Source: Babylonia areolata (Eukaryota; Mollusca; Gastropoda; Neogastropoda; Buccinidae). From it: a stretch of 64,000 nucleotides of DNA. The notes below the pieces were generated by a model. That model made no database searches. It had not been told where the DNA came from and saw nothing but the letters and a program-made list of their open reading frames with translations. How positions within the stretch are numbered: position 1 is the first letter of the stretch; each line of letters opens with the position of its first letter. The translations under genes and the position numbers were made by a program. Location: contig NC_134900.1 in NCBI RefSeq assembly GCF_041734735.1, positions 31,495,370 through 31,559,369 of the forward strand, read 5' to 3'. This document shows positions 1 through 11,700 of this stretch, piece by piece.

Positions 1-1110
1 GTGTGTACACTGTTGTATGCCATGTGAACAGTGTGTTGTGTGCTGTGTGTACACTGTTGTATGCCATGTGAACAGTGTGTTGTGTGAACACTGTGCTGTG
101 TGAACAGTGTGTTGTGTGCTGTGTGTACACTGTTGTATGCCATGTGAACAGTGTGTTGTCTGCTGTGTGTACACTGTTGTATACCATGTGAACAGTGTGT
201 TGTCTGCTGTGTGTACACTGTTGTATGCCATGTGAACAGTGTGTTGTCTGCTGTGTGTATACTGTTGTATGCCATGTGAACAGTGTGTTGTGTGCTGTGT
301 GTACACTGTTGTATGCCATGTGAACAGTGTGTTGTCTGCTGTGTGTACACTGTTGTATGCCATGTGAACAGTGTGTTGTCTGCTGTGTGTACACTGTTGT
401 ATGCCATGTGAACAGTGTGTTGTCTGCTGTGTGTACACTGTTGTATGCCATGTGAACAATGTGTTGTGTGCTGTGTGTACACTGTTGTATACCATGTGAA
501 CAGTGTGTTGTGTGCTGTGTGTACACTGTTGTATGCCATGTGAACAATGTGTTGTCTGCTGTGTGTATACTGTTGTATGCCATGTGAACAGTGTGTTGTC
601 TGCTGTGTGTACACTGTTGTATGCCAATTGAATAGTGTGCTGTGTGTACACTGTTGTATGCCATGTGAACAGTGTGTTGTCTGCTGTGTGTACACTGTTG
701 TATGCCATGTGAACAGTGTGTTGTGTGCTGTGTGTACACTGTTGTATGCCTTGTGAACAGTGTGTTGTGTGCTGTGTGTACACTGTTGTATGCCATGTGA
801 ACAGTGTGTTGTGTGCTGTGTGTACACTGTTGTATGCCATGTGAACAATGTGTTGTGTGAACACTGTGCTGTGTGAACAGCGTGTTGTACCGTGTTGAAC
901 ACAGTGTGCTGTGTGTACACTGTTGTATGCCATGTGAACAGTGTGTTGTCTGCTGTGTGTACACTGTTGTATGCCATGTGAACAGTGTGTTGTGTGCTGT
1001 GTGTACACTGTTGTATGCCATGTGAACAATGTGTTGTGTGAACACTGTGCTGTGTGAACAGCGTGTTGTGCTGTGTTGAACACAGTGTGCTGTGCTGTGC
1101 TGTGCTGTGT
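1..1110. repeat. 44-bp tandem satellite in FANCD2 intron
   Basis: About 24 copies of a 44-base unit (GTGTGTACACTGTTGTATGC, then CATGTGAACAGTGTGTTGTC, TGCT), with shorter variants around 840-1090. The array runs off the left edge. Its open frame rich in Cys/Val is a by-product of the repeat, not a gene. Confidence 0.95.
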
Positions 1111-1114
1111 GCAG

Positions 1115-1261
1115 AGGACGCAGGACGTGAGTCAGGTGAACCAGGTGCCGGTGCTGAAGCGAGCCCTGGAGCGACTGGTGCTGAGGGTCAAACACATGCT
1201 GTCCGTCAACAACTGTCAGAGGGCCTTCTGGATGGGAAACCTGAAGAACAAGACCCTCCAG
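1115..1261 (+). CDS. FANCD2: FANCD2 third-last coding exon
   Basis: 147 bases, 49 codons, phase 0 at both ends. The acceptor is TGTGTGCAG|AGG and the donor is CTCCAG|GTGAGG. It encodes the last helical part of the FANCD2 solenoid (RTQDVSQVNQVPVLKRALER onward to KNKTLQ). Its acceptor sits directly on the edge of the 44-bp satellite, so the pyrimidine tract is a TG/TGC repeat rather than a normal one. Confidence 0.88.
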
Positions 1262-4200
1262 GTGAGGGGTCACCTGTCGCTGACAGAAATACTGCAGAGT
1301 GTGTGTGTGTGTGTTGGTTGGTCATTGATTTAATGACGTCTGTTCTCTAGGGTGATTTTACACACACACACACACACACACACATATAAATAGATATAGA
1401 TGTATGTATATGTGTGTGTGTGTGTGTGTGTTAGGGGCAGTAAGATGTTTTGTACCCCTGAAATTTGAAACGGATCTAGGTCTTTGGATCCCTCTTTGTG
1501 AATTGGTAACCCAAACGGGGTGCCAGAGGTGTTTATATTTTCTATAAGTGTGTTTGCACAAGCACACATGCTGACAGTATGATAGTGTGGAATTGATAGC
1601 ATTATGTGTGTGCGCTGTTTGTGGTGTAAAAATATTGATGATAAAACATATTAATATAGCACACTATCCAGAAATCTGCTCTAGGCGCTTTACAAATCAC
1701 AGTTTTATATATAGTGCATAACATCAGTGTTACATACACACAACAAATGTACTAGCAAACTGTGCATGCACACATAAGCACAATGCTTACATACATTTAA
1801 AAACGTTCAAACATACATATGAACGTACCATACCAGCCCCCCTTCACACACATGCACTCGCACACAGGCCAGATTTGAAAGAAGTGAGGGAGTCAGAATG
1901 TCAGTTTGTCAGTCCGTTTCACTTCTCTGGGACTTCAAAAAAGAAAAGGATCTATGTCGGTAGGTCTTAGTTCTGATACGGGGTTTCCTGAGAAGTATCA
2001 GGAGGGCAGAGCTGGTGATACAGACTGCAGACATGGAGGAGTTCAGAAAGGTGCAGACTCACTGACTGAGGAAAATGTCATAGTGGATTGCTTGTAGTGT
2101 ATTCAGTCAGAAACAGCCAACCAGTGGGGAGACTGAAAAAAGAGAAAGGTGGATTTAAAAGCTCTGCAAATGAGTCTGGCAGTCATTCTGAATTCATTGC
2201 AGTCTTTCTGAGAGAGATTTGGGAAAGCCAGCCAAGAGAGAATTGTAGCAATCCATTCTTTAGAGAACAAAAGCACACACAAGTATTTTGGTTGCATCAG
2301 TAGAGAGAGAGTGGCAGATAGAACAGATCCTGTGCAGTTCCAGTTGTTAGAAATGTGCTGTTGGAAGGAAAGAAGACTGGAAAAGGATTACGCCAAGACT
2401 GCAAACAGAAAGAGAAAGTGAAACAGGTGTGCTGTTAATCAGAGCAGAGTCAGGAAAAGAAGGATGTTGAGGAAACTTTTTTGGACAGGCTTCCTAAGTT
2501 CAATCTTATTATCATTTAGTTGCACCTTATTGAGAGTCATCCAGTTTAGGTCCACAATGCACTCCAAGAGCCAAAGACAACGGTGCATCAATTTCAGTTA
2601 CAGAGGCCCACTGATAAAGTTGAGTGTTATCAGTAAAGCTCCCAAAATATGAATATATACAGAGGAGGAATTTTGTTTAATGTCCCGTCACACATATTGG
2701 TGATTGAAGACATTTTGTTAAAGTATTTATGAATACATTTGAGTATTATCGGTTAGAAGGGGTGGGAGATGTGAATGAATGGAGGGTGGGGGAAACTGGG
2801 CAAATGAGGGTGAAATGTGGGTGAAATTTGAAAAAAAGAAAAAAAAAATCTAAATTACAGGAAATTACTTAAAGGACTTCGTAAAAGAGAAGCCATTAAA
2901 CTGACAATCGAAACAACTGATAATGAATGCAAAAAGTCAAAAACATCAACATTCTCAGTCACTTGTGAAGACACACTTTCGTGTACATAAGCCTTCATCA
3001 AGCTACATTCAAAAATTATATGCTCAATTGTCAGGTTACTAGAGCATATGCACTTGATATTAGAACAATACCTGGACCGTAATGAATTTAATAATAGTCT
3101 GAGAGCTAAACCCAGAATTGGTCTGCGAATCGGACCGAAGTCTGAGAGAGTCAACTGACGAGGTTTTAGACTTGAATTCAAGCACCTATAAAAGTCTCTT
3201 TCTAGTATATTGCTGATTTCCTTGTATGACAATGGGCAGTATACTTTTATACTATCTACATGATTTTTTGCTGCCCTGTCTGCTTGGTCGTTATAAAGGA
3301 ATCCAGTGTGGGATGGTATTCAACAAAAATCAACATTTGTACCCTTCACAAATAGGGAGTGCAATAAATACCTAATTTCAAACAATAAATCTTCTCTTTG
3401 ATTATTCTCAAAAAGGAGCAAACTTTTAAAAACAGATTGAGAATCAACACAGAATGAATATATACATATGTGTGTATGTGTGTGCACATGCTGACAGTCT
3501 TATGGCATGGAATTGAAGAGGAAGATGGCAGATTGGTTTTGACACTTATCTGCCAATACATTGGTTTTGACACTTACCTGCCAACACATTGGTTTTGACA
3601 CTTACCTGCCAATACATTGGTTTTGACACTTACCTGCCAATACATTGGTTTTGACACTTACCTGCCACTACATTGGTTTTGACACTTATCTGCCAACACA
3701 TTGGTTTTGACACTTACCTGCCAACACATTGGTTTTGACACTTATCTGCCAACACATTGGTTTTGACACTTACCTGCCAACACATTGGTTTTGACACTTA
3801 CCTGCCAATACATTGGTTTTGACACTTACCTTGGTTTTGACACTTATCTGCCAACACATTGGTTTTGACACTTACCTGCCAGTACATTGGTTTTGACACT
3901 TACCTGCCAATACATTGGTTTTGACACTTACCTTGGTTTTGACACTTACCTGCCAATACATTGGTTTTGACACTTACCTGCCGGTACATTGTCCGCTGAA
4001 GGCCTGGGTTCCATTCCTGCTCTCGCCTCTCTCCCAGGTTTGACTGGTAAATCAAAACTGAGCGTCTAGTCATTCTGATGAAACAATAAACTGAAGTCAT
4101 GTGTGCAGCGTGTATTTGGTGCACTGAAAGAGAACCCATGGAAGCTGAAGTGTTGTCCTCTGGCAAAAATTTTCTGTTTTTTGTTTTGTTTTGTCCTAAT

Positions 4201-6112
4201 CCCAATTCCCCCGTCCCACCTCTCACACACACACCCTTCCAGTATTATGTTTTTTCTTTCTATATCACTGACACTCACCGTCCCCATTTTAGATTTTGTA
4301 CTCTATCTTTTCCACATTCTGTTCTCTCTCTCTCTCTCTCTTCCTTTCTTAGTCCCCTCCCCCTTGTCCCCCCTCCCCCCCCACCTCAACCGCCCCCCCT
4401 TTTCATTTGAATATTCAGAAATGTCGATTTCTAATTAATACCAACAATCATCATTATGATAGGAATGATAATAATCCAAATAATATTATCATTTATTTTC
4501 AGTCTAATATCATCATCTTAGTTGAACAGACTATAAATAAATAAACGATGTAGAAGAAATGCACTCTGATAGGTACACAAATATATATATATATATATGT
4601 GCATGCACTTGAAGCCTGAACAGTGTGCTGGGTTATACTACTGTCAGGCATCAGTCTAACAGTTGTGATATAGTGTATATGATACAGATAGATTCATGAG
4701 CATCCTCCCCTCCACCCCACCACCACCCTCCCCCCATCCCCCAGCAGGATGACAACGATGGTCATCATCGATCTCGATGGACACACCACCACCAGTGTAT
4801 ATGGATTGTCAGAACGCTTTGATACCTCCTTGAGAAACTGGAATTAGCAGTCATCTGTGTGCACTGGTTGCATGCATTGTGTGTGTATGTGTGTGTGTAT
4901 GTGTGATCACTGTGTGTGTGTGTGTGTGTGTGTGTGCAGGGTGAAGAGATCCTGTCTCAGGCCCAGAGTCAGGAGTCCACCACCACCAACGAGGAGGAGG
5001 AGACAATGCCCGACGACGACGATGACAGTGAAGTGGTCAGTTGGGGACTCTTGGTCCTTACATAATGATAGTAATCATAATAATAGTGGAGTGATGGCCT
5101 AGAGGTAACGCGTCCGCCTAGGAAGCGAGAGAATCTGCGCGCGCTGGTTTGAATCACGGCTCAGCCGCCAATATTTTCTCCCCCTCCACTAGACATTGAG
5201 TGGTGGTCTGGACGCTAGTCATTCGGATGAGACGATAAACCGAGGTCCCGTGTGCAGCATGCACTTTGCGCACGTAAAAGAACCCACAGCAACAAAAGGG
5301 TTGTTCCTGGCAAAATTCTGCAGAAAAATCCACTTCGACAGGAAAAACAAATTAAACTGCACGCAGGAAAAGATGCAAAAAAAATGGGTGGCGCTGTAGT
5401 GTAGCGACACGCTCTCCCCGGGGAGAGCAGCCCGAATTTCACACAGAGAAATCTGTTGTGATAAAAAGAAATACAAATACAAATGTAATACAGACCATGC
5501 CTGATGATGATGACGACGGCAAAGTGGTCAGTTCAGGACCCTTGGTCCTTACATAATGATAGTCACAATGATAGTTATAAAATATTTACGACACTCTTCC
5601 TCATGCTAACAATTGATTTGTTTTTGGAGGTTGAGGGTGGTTATTGGTTACAAAAATTTATACCACAAGGAAGTGTAATCAAGACTACAAGCAAGACAAG
5701 TGAATTGTGCCTGTGACAAAGCATGCACACACACACACACTGCAATGCAACATACTAAACCATACCACACTTCACTAAACCACACACCAACACATTCATA
5801 AAAGCAGATTTGTACAGATGTGTTTCGAGGCCAGATTAGAACTGAGATCATGTTTCAACATTGCGAATTTGATAGGTTTACTAAGTTTATGTCATGTGAC
5901 AGGACAAGTTATGAAATGGCATGCTGTCCTTTAATTTCTGTTGGAGTGGGAGAGATTAGTCCTAGCCAGAATTGAACTTGATGGTATATTGTATTCATCA
6001 TAAGAAGAATGAATGGCATTTATTTGCTGTTTTGATTCCTCAGGAGATGGACACGACGGAAAAAGATGCCTCTGATGAGTCTGGAGACGGTTCCATCAGC
6101 GATACTTACTGA
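1115..6112 (+). CDS. FANCD2: FANCD2, C-terminal part (three last coding exons; 5' part lies outside the window)
   Basis: FANCD2 pairs with FANCI as the DNA clamp that is monoubiquitinated in the Fanconi anaemia pathway and holds replication forks stalled at interstrand crosslinks. The window has only the C-terminal 103 residues: 1115-1261, 4940-5035 and 6044-6112, all joined in phase 0. The first exon reads VPVLKRALERLVLRVKHML followed by NNCQRAFWMGNLKNKTLQ. This aligns with the end of human FANCD2 as I remember it (LNNCREAFWLGNLKNRDLQ, then GEEI). The next exon starts GEEILSQAQSQES and runs into an acidic tail (EEEE, then five Asp), as in vertebrates. The last exon ends with SDTY and a stop. 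The ubiquitinated lysine and the solenoid lie upstream, out of view. Identification is strong; the exact donor of the middle exon (5032 or 5035) is not certain. Confidence 0.9.
1360..1431. repeat. AC then TG microsatellites
   Basis: A (CA) run of about 12 repeats and a (TG) run of about 10, facing each other across a short AT-rich spacer. Together they can form a hairpin. Confidence 0.9.
1630..2650. other. FANCD2 intron stretch with no recognised gene
   Basis: 1650-1750 contains TCTAGGCGCTTTACAAATCA, which looks like the 3' tail of a mobile element. 1880-2650 is purine-rich with short open frames that match nothing I know. Confidence 0.4.
2862..3325 (-). mobile_element. LINE fragment, RNase H domain and C-terminus
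   Basis: Minus-strand translation begins IPSHTGFLYNDQADRAAKNH, the last motif of a LINE RNase H domain (usually SHxGIxGNExAD). It continues in frame through CICSSNLTIEHIIFECSLM, the Cys/His pattern usual at the end of such ORF2 proteins. The frame is open for about 150 residues. RNase H-bearing LINEs such as I, Nimb or Jockey-like clades fit; the clade is not determined. It is 5' truncated. Confidence 0.7.
3531..3990. repeat. 28-bp minisatellite in FANCD2 intron
   Basis: About 16 copies of TTGGTTTTGACACTTACCTG plus CCAACACA (or variants), two of them shortened. Each complete unit contains CTTACCTG, i.e. CAGGTAAG on the minus strand. Confidence 0.95.
3985..4177 (+). mobile_element. SINE family C, 5' part
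   Basis: Contains GGCCTGGGTTCCATTCCTGC (weak B-box), CTCCCAGGTTTGACTGGTAA and GTCTAGTCATTCTGATGAAA, shared with copies at 33990-34530 and 49322-49649. The family's 3' part appears at 4598-4848, separated by C/T-rich inserted or diverged DNA. Confidence 0.7.
4598..4848 (+). mobile_element. SINE family C, 3' part
   Basis: Carries GTGCTGGGTTATACTACTGT, CAGGCATCAG and GATACCTCCTTGAGAAACTG, the family tail. A C-rich stretch and a purine/CGAT-rich stretch lie in the middle. Confidence 0.6.
4886..4936. repeat. TG microsatellite before FANCD2 exon
   Basis: An imperfect then perfect (TG) run ending at the CAG acceptor of the exon at 4940. It replaces a normal polypyrimidine tract. Confidence 0.9.
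4940..5035 (+). CDS. FANCD2: FANCD2 second-last coding exon (acidic tail)
   Basis: 96 bases, phase 0. The acceptor is TGTGTGCAG|GGT after a long TG run, and the donor is GAAGTG|GTCAGT. It encodes GEEILSQAQSQESTTTNEE, then acidic residues and MPDDDDDSEV. GTGGTC three bases earlier is an alternative, weaker donor. The last 33 bases and about 50 bases of the following intron recur at 5492-5573. Confidence 0.85.
5089..5487 (+). mobile_element. SINE family B, full-length-looking, tRNA-derived
   Basis: The head GTGGCCTAGAGGTAACGCGT and CTGGTTTGAATCACGGCTCA gives recognisable A- and B-boxes of a tRNA promoter. The body includes AGACGATAAACCGAGGTCCC and GGGTGGCGCTGTAGTGTAGC, with an AAATACAAATACAAAT tail. 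It lies in the FANCD2 intron between exon 4940-5035 and its duplicated piece. A truncated relative is at 33674-33950. Confidence 0.85.
5494..5526 (+). other. Possible duplicated FANCD2 cassette exon
   Basis: A diverged copy of the 3' end of the previous exon plus its donor and early intron. It reads TMPDDDDDGKV, then GTCAGT, and is preceded by AATACAG, a usable acceptor formed just where the SINE tail ends. The 33 bases are in phase 0 with both neighbouring exons, so inclusion would add 11 acidic residues without a frameshift. Whether it is ever spliced in cannot be seen from DNA. Confidence 0.4.
6044..6112 (+). CDS. FANCD2: FANCD2 terminal coding exon
   Basis: 69 bases starting after TGATTCCTCAG. 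It encodes EMDTTEKDASDESGDGSIS, then DTY and a TGA stop. The D/E/S-rich end matches the acidic, serine-rich C-terminus of vertebrate FANCD2 in composition, not residue by residue. Confidence 0.85.
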   Translation, partial: EMDTTEKDASDESGDGSISDTY

Positions 6113-7620
6113 TGGCCGCCCCCTGTACATACCCCAACATCCATCTCCATAGGTCACGTTGTTTGAAACGCACTTCATCCACACCTGAAACTTCACTCGT
6201 CTTGTGACCTGTAATGAATATGGACATGCTTTTTCCCCCTGGCAGTCTTTCTTTTTGCTTTGCTGCACATGTTTACAGAATTCCCAGGGGAAAAGGAGTA
6301 GGGGGGTCAAATGGGAATGTTTACACATTTGTACAAATGGTGGTTTTCGCTTTTTACCATGTTAACAACTTTGTTGTCATTTCACACATAGGATGCATGT
6401 CTATAGAACTGATGAAATATGAGCATGTTTGAAAATGGTGGTCATTCTGGAGAAGTTAAGCAAACTGATAAAATTGTGTGCATGTATATGAGATGATAGC
6501 GAGGTGCTGAAACATGCTTGTAAGACGTTAATGTATTGGTCGTGTGTGGAAAATGCTGAACTGACCAAGGACAGGCCAGGCCACTCTCGTACCAGGACAA
6601 CACAAAACAAGTCACAGTTCATTTTATTTCAGGGAGTCAGCATTGCTGCTTCATACTCCTAAGTAGAATGAAATGAGGATGATGTTGAGAGGGCTATACT
6701 TCAATGCTGTACAATCTTAAATAGTTACCATGGACAAACAAGGCACACAACATCCAATATTGCCCCAACATTGTTTCAACGCTGGTCAGTTTCGATTACT
6801 CCAATACACAGAGGCACCATGTTGTACACAACATGGTATGCCTGACCCTGGAAAAGGTAGAAAACATGCAGACCCAACACACACACAGCTCAACTGGCGA
6901 ACATCAGCATCCACAAGAACACTGCACAGCCAGTGTCAAGTCAGAAAACTGGTATTGAGATGGCAGATACTCTGGCGCAACTGTTGCTGTTGAGTGGACT
7001 AGACCTCACTATACTGGTCAGGCAGTTCAGTTCAATGGACCAAATCTCTCTACTCATAAATCATGTGAAACTGCACCGTTCCAGGTGTTTGGTTTAATTC
7101 TAAATGTATTTACTAAATTGTATTAGCCAACCTTACGACATATCCAAGCACATTGGAAAACATGTTCTTCAGCTTAAGTTGTATGTAGCCTGGCAACACG
7201 TACAACAGTTCATAAAGCCCTCACTTGAAGAAAAATGGGGGGGGGGAGATCCATGAATGTTGTAAAATAAAAAAATAAAAAAATATGAAGATAATATACC
7301 ACTGAGATCCTGTCAATCATACTGAATGGGGCGGTTAGGGGGAGGGGACAGGTCTGGCCTACAAAATCATGTACATAAAAAATATATCATTGTTTTGAGA
7401 TATTAAGGCCCCCCCCAAATTTTTTAAAATCTTTTCCCCTCCCTTATCTTCTGTTGATAGCTGACCATACAGGGTCTCCCCTTCCCATGATGGTACAGGG
7501 TGTGTGTATCGTTATGTAGTTACCGCCTGCTTGATACTAGCAGAATATTGCCGACTTGTACAGAAAAGGAATAAATGCATATGATAATCTGAAATATTAC
7601 TTTTGGCATGTGTACACAGA
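6113..7620 (+). other. FANCD2: FANCD2 3' UTR (extent uncertain)
   Basis: Non-coding sequence after the stop. The first canonical AATAAA signals on the plus strand are at 7266-7271 and 7274-7279, within a (TAAAAA) run, and another is at 7570-7575. Any of these could end the transcript, so the right boundary is a guess. No open frame in this stretch resembles a protein. Confidence 0.4.
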
Positions 7621-8610
7621 AAATTATGAACAATTCATTGTCAAACAAAAAAGATTCCACTTGCTGGTACATTCACTTTCTGATATAGCTGCCTGAAACT
7701 TTTGTTTTACAAATTGTGGATAAATATCCAATCCATACAAAAGCATTGTGAAAAAAAAAACTTGATCATATTATACAAACACTGAACAATGAGAAATTGT
7801 TAAGAATGACTACGAAATGGGTTGGGTTGAATCTGCAAATGTTCATAACATGGGGGTTGCTGTCCTATGCAATACAGTTTCCTTGTGAAATGCAATTCCC
7901 TAGTCGAACAATGTTAAAAGTATAAATGCCTTTTAATTTCAGATAGTTTTTAGTGGTTGAATAGGTACCTGCGGTGGCTTGAATGTCCACAACCACACTT
8001 GGACTGCCGACATATCTCCCTTCTGGTCCCTTTCAGCAACTGGTTTTGATGTGTTACTTGCAAACTACTTGATCTGCTAGTTTTCAAGACTGAACAGTAA
8101 CCCCTTTTTTTCTTAGGGGTGGGGCGGGGGGTTTACTGCTGCCCCAAATTTGGAAAAACTTTTCATATATATTAGAGACAGCCACAACCTTTTTTGGGTG
8201 GGTGGGGGGTGCCTTTCCTGAATACATCTGCCACAATGCCCCTGGACCCATATTCTTAAGATTAGTTAAATGAAACTATGAAAAATGTAAACTTTCCCCT
8301 GCAAATTAAAATAAATAAATGGAAAAGCATCAGTTCATAAAAACCACACCCACCGCTGCCGAAAAGAATACTGTGTTACATTCTGACTCGAACTGACTGA
8401 CTGAATTGATATACAAAAAAAAAAAAAAAAAGGGCTGTTTTGTGTGCACACAAATCAACTTGATCAGAAAACCTCTGCTGTATGATTTTACATGGAGCTT
8501 AATTAGATCATAATTAGTGGATCTTCACCAAACATCTACACTGTTTTGTGAATCTTCACCATACACCTACATCAACACAAAAAAAATCCTTCAAGTAACT
8601 AACATCTCCA

Positions 8611-8718
8611 TTCAGTTGCGTTACTCAAGAAGGTGTCACTGCATTCGGATACGCTACGCCACATCTGCTAAGCGGATGCCTGACCAGCAGCATAATTCGG
8701 CGCACAATGTCGGGCTGA
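8611..8718 (-). mobile_element. SINE tail fragment
   Basis: The minus strand of GCGTTACTCAAGAAGGTGTC through GCGGATGCCTGACCAGCAGC is the 3' region of the SINE family also seen at 23535-23665 and 55763-55888. Confidence 0.65.
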
Positions 8719-11700
8719 GGGAAAATAAAATGAAGTAATATACATAGATAAATTAATCTCCATCAAAACACTGCAGTATTCTCAAAGCTATGAATTAAAT
8801 AATCTGCATTGTCTTGGAGATGCCTTGTTCTCCACTGACTTGTTTCATTTTCTTCTGCTCTTACTTGCTTTTTAATTGATCAACCAAGAGTGTTAATTAT
8901 AATGAATCCACCCCCGAGAGGACTGATACATCTTCAGCTTACCTATCCTGAAAATAAACAAGTTCTCACATAATTTTAAATGGAAAATCTGGCAGTTGAA
9001 AATATCCAGCGCACAACCTTGACCAACTTTCTGACTTTATCACCAAAATGACAGTACATGACAAAACCATTCCTATCACTGCTTATATTCTTCCCCAGTA
9101 GAAAATGTCTCAGTTTAAGCACAGACAAATGTACCACCAAATACAATATCAATATGAAAAACAGCATCATAGATCATGTTTTTTAACTGATTAGAGCAGA
9201 CACAAAACCACCGCACTGTTCAATGGGTGATGAAAAAAGTACCGTTCTGATGAGACAATGGCTAGGTTGCATATACTTAGACACTGTGAAACTCTCAAAT
9301 TAGCCATCACCTGCTGATGTCATCTTCTGCTGGTTATAAAATGAGAATTGCTGCTGCCTTTGTCCAGTATTAGTATTTTGTACATCTATGTACAAACACT
9401 GCACCACATAAAATAAATCATCAAACACATACATGCCTTGCAAATATCTCCACAAAAATCTCACACCACCAGTCAAACCTAGCACTTACATATTTTTGCT
9501 GTACCAATAGTATTTAAATATCCCAGAGAGAAGAATTTACACGACAGCTTGAATATCTTTCCATGTACATTTGTGCTGTAATTACACACAATCAAAATCA
9601 ACTACTTTACTTTTTACACAAACTGATACTCACATCAGGACAGAGAACCACTTACAGACTGATAGAACTAGTATTATATATGGGATGAAGAACCAGGACA
9701 CTGCATTAACTAAATATTATTTTCAAATTAAGGTGTATGATTTTTTTTCCTGCAGAAAACCCTGTGGTAATTTCCTGACAATCTGATGGCTGACAACAAT
9801 GAAAAACCTTTTTTTTTCCTCCTTTTTCTAAAAATACTACTGCAGCATGCACAATATAATGAATATTTATAAAGCATAATGAGAAGGAAAGCCAATATTC
9901 TGACAACAAATGTCAGCTGTTTGACTTTGTACTCATTCATTCACAAACCACGTGGGAAAATACAAAAATTACACAGATTAACTTACAAAAGTGGAATAAC
10001 TTGAGCATAACCTTGATAATGTAGAGATAAGTTGATCAATTTTAAATAATTTAAAAGCAAAAAATAAATATATATACACACACCATTCACAATGAATTCC
10101 TCTACTTTGTCAGCAGTGTTTCAAAAAATGACAGATTCACCAGCGAAACAAACCCATCACATGATGGATTACAGAAAGGAAAATTTTAAAATGGTGATGG
10201 AATTGCAATTCTCAAAGAACTCAAGGGGGGTGGTGGGGGAATCAAGACCTTGTGCAACACATAGTAGCAGAAACTATGTGGAAGTACATCCCCAAGAAAC
10301 TGTGTGGACCCAACAGGTCACCAAGGAAATACTGATACAGCAATACAAAGAAATGAAGACAGGTCCACTGTAAGAGGTAATTAAGAGATCCAGAATTCAA
10401 CAACATAAACATCAGAGACGACAGCAACTGAAAATCGACAAACAGCCCCACAACTGTATGGACCATTACTCAATGGAAGAATGTAAACGGAAGAAAAAAA
10501 TGCCATCTTAGAAATCTGTAGGACATTACAAACCAAACCAAACGGATAAACAACCAGGACATTAAATACCAAACTGATATGCTAAAATCGTCTTTAAAAA
10601 AACAACAACAACAAAATACAGTGGCCATTTCTTGTCTGAACTGACAATGTTCAGCTGATTAATCAACTGACATTCGCAAACAAAAAAACTGAAAGTCATG
10701 TTACAGTCTCCAACCACACAGAAAACTTGTTAGTCATTATCACTATATTAATATAATTAATTAAATTTGGTATCATCCTCATCAGTGAGACAACACATGC
10801 AGGTCCATGTGTCTTTCGTCCCTTGTGCATTCACACCTGTCACAACCTGCAGGGAGTACACGCCACAATCCTTGTGGCTTGTGGTCAGTCATGTTGTGTT
10901 CATCATGAAAGTGAAATGCGATTCATGAACAATGCAACATCCATCATATATCAATTCATGATGATTAATGTGTTGCAGAACAATACTTACTTCTTACTCT
11001 CTTCATTCCAAGCATTAAATACCTACCTGGTACAGGACTGGATTTATCAAGTTCAATAAATTTAATCTCTCTTCCTCCAGATGAAAGGAGGCACAATTAC
11101 TTCCCTTGTAACAATCATTACATATGGCATACCATCAAGGTAAAAAGTGCTGCTTTTCACATTGTTTTGAAATGAAGTAAAGCAGTACCTTCAAAAATGG
11201 AATATGATGACAGTTTGATTTCTGAAGTGGAGTGATGGACTCGCAGAAAACATCAAGCAGCAAATACACTGAAGACGTCTTCTGTGTTACCACAACAACC
11301 CGACGTGCATTTTCATCATGGTCCATGCAGCACTGCGACAGAATTTGAGCAGTAGAGGTCCATAGTGGGTCAACATGAAACAGGCATCCATTACAAAAAC
11401 ACACAGCTGTTGGTGAAATGGTCCGGGCAGGATCCAGCGAAGACTCCCTCATTTATGAGACCTGACTTTTCACACCCGTCTCCAACAGTTCAGGATTATT
11501 CGCCGTCCAGCCACCATCACAGCTGTCTCAAAATAGTAAATGGACAAGAAACCAGGACACACTCAAACCCAGAAGGCAAAACCTCACTGCCAACTATTCA
11601 GACTTGTGACCAGGTTAACAAACTGCCATGATTCGGGAACTAATCAAACTCAAAAGACTACAACACACAGAACAAGAAATGATGAGGATGATTACAAATT

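Noticed and set aside
547-869. Cys/Val-rich open frames in the left-edge repeat
   Set aside because: They follow the 44-base satellite period and repeat the same short peptide; no start context or splice context supports a gene.
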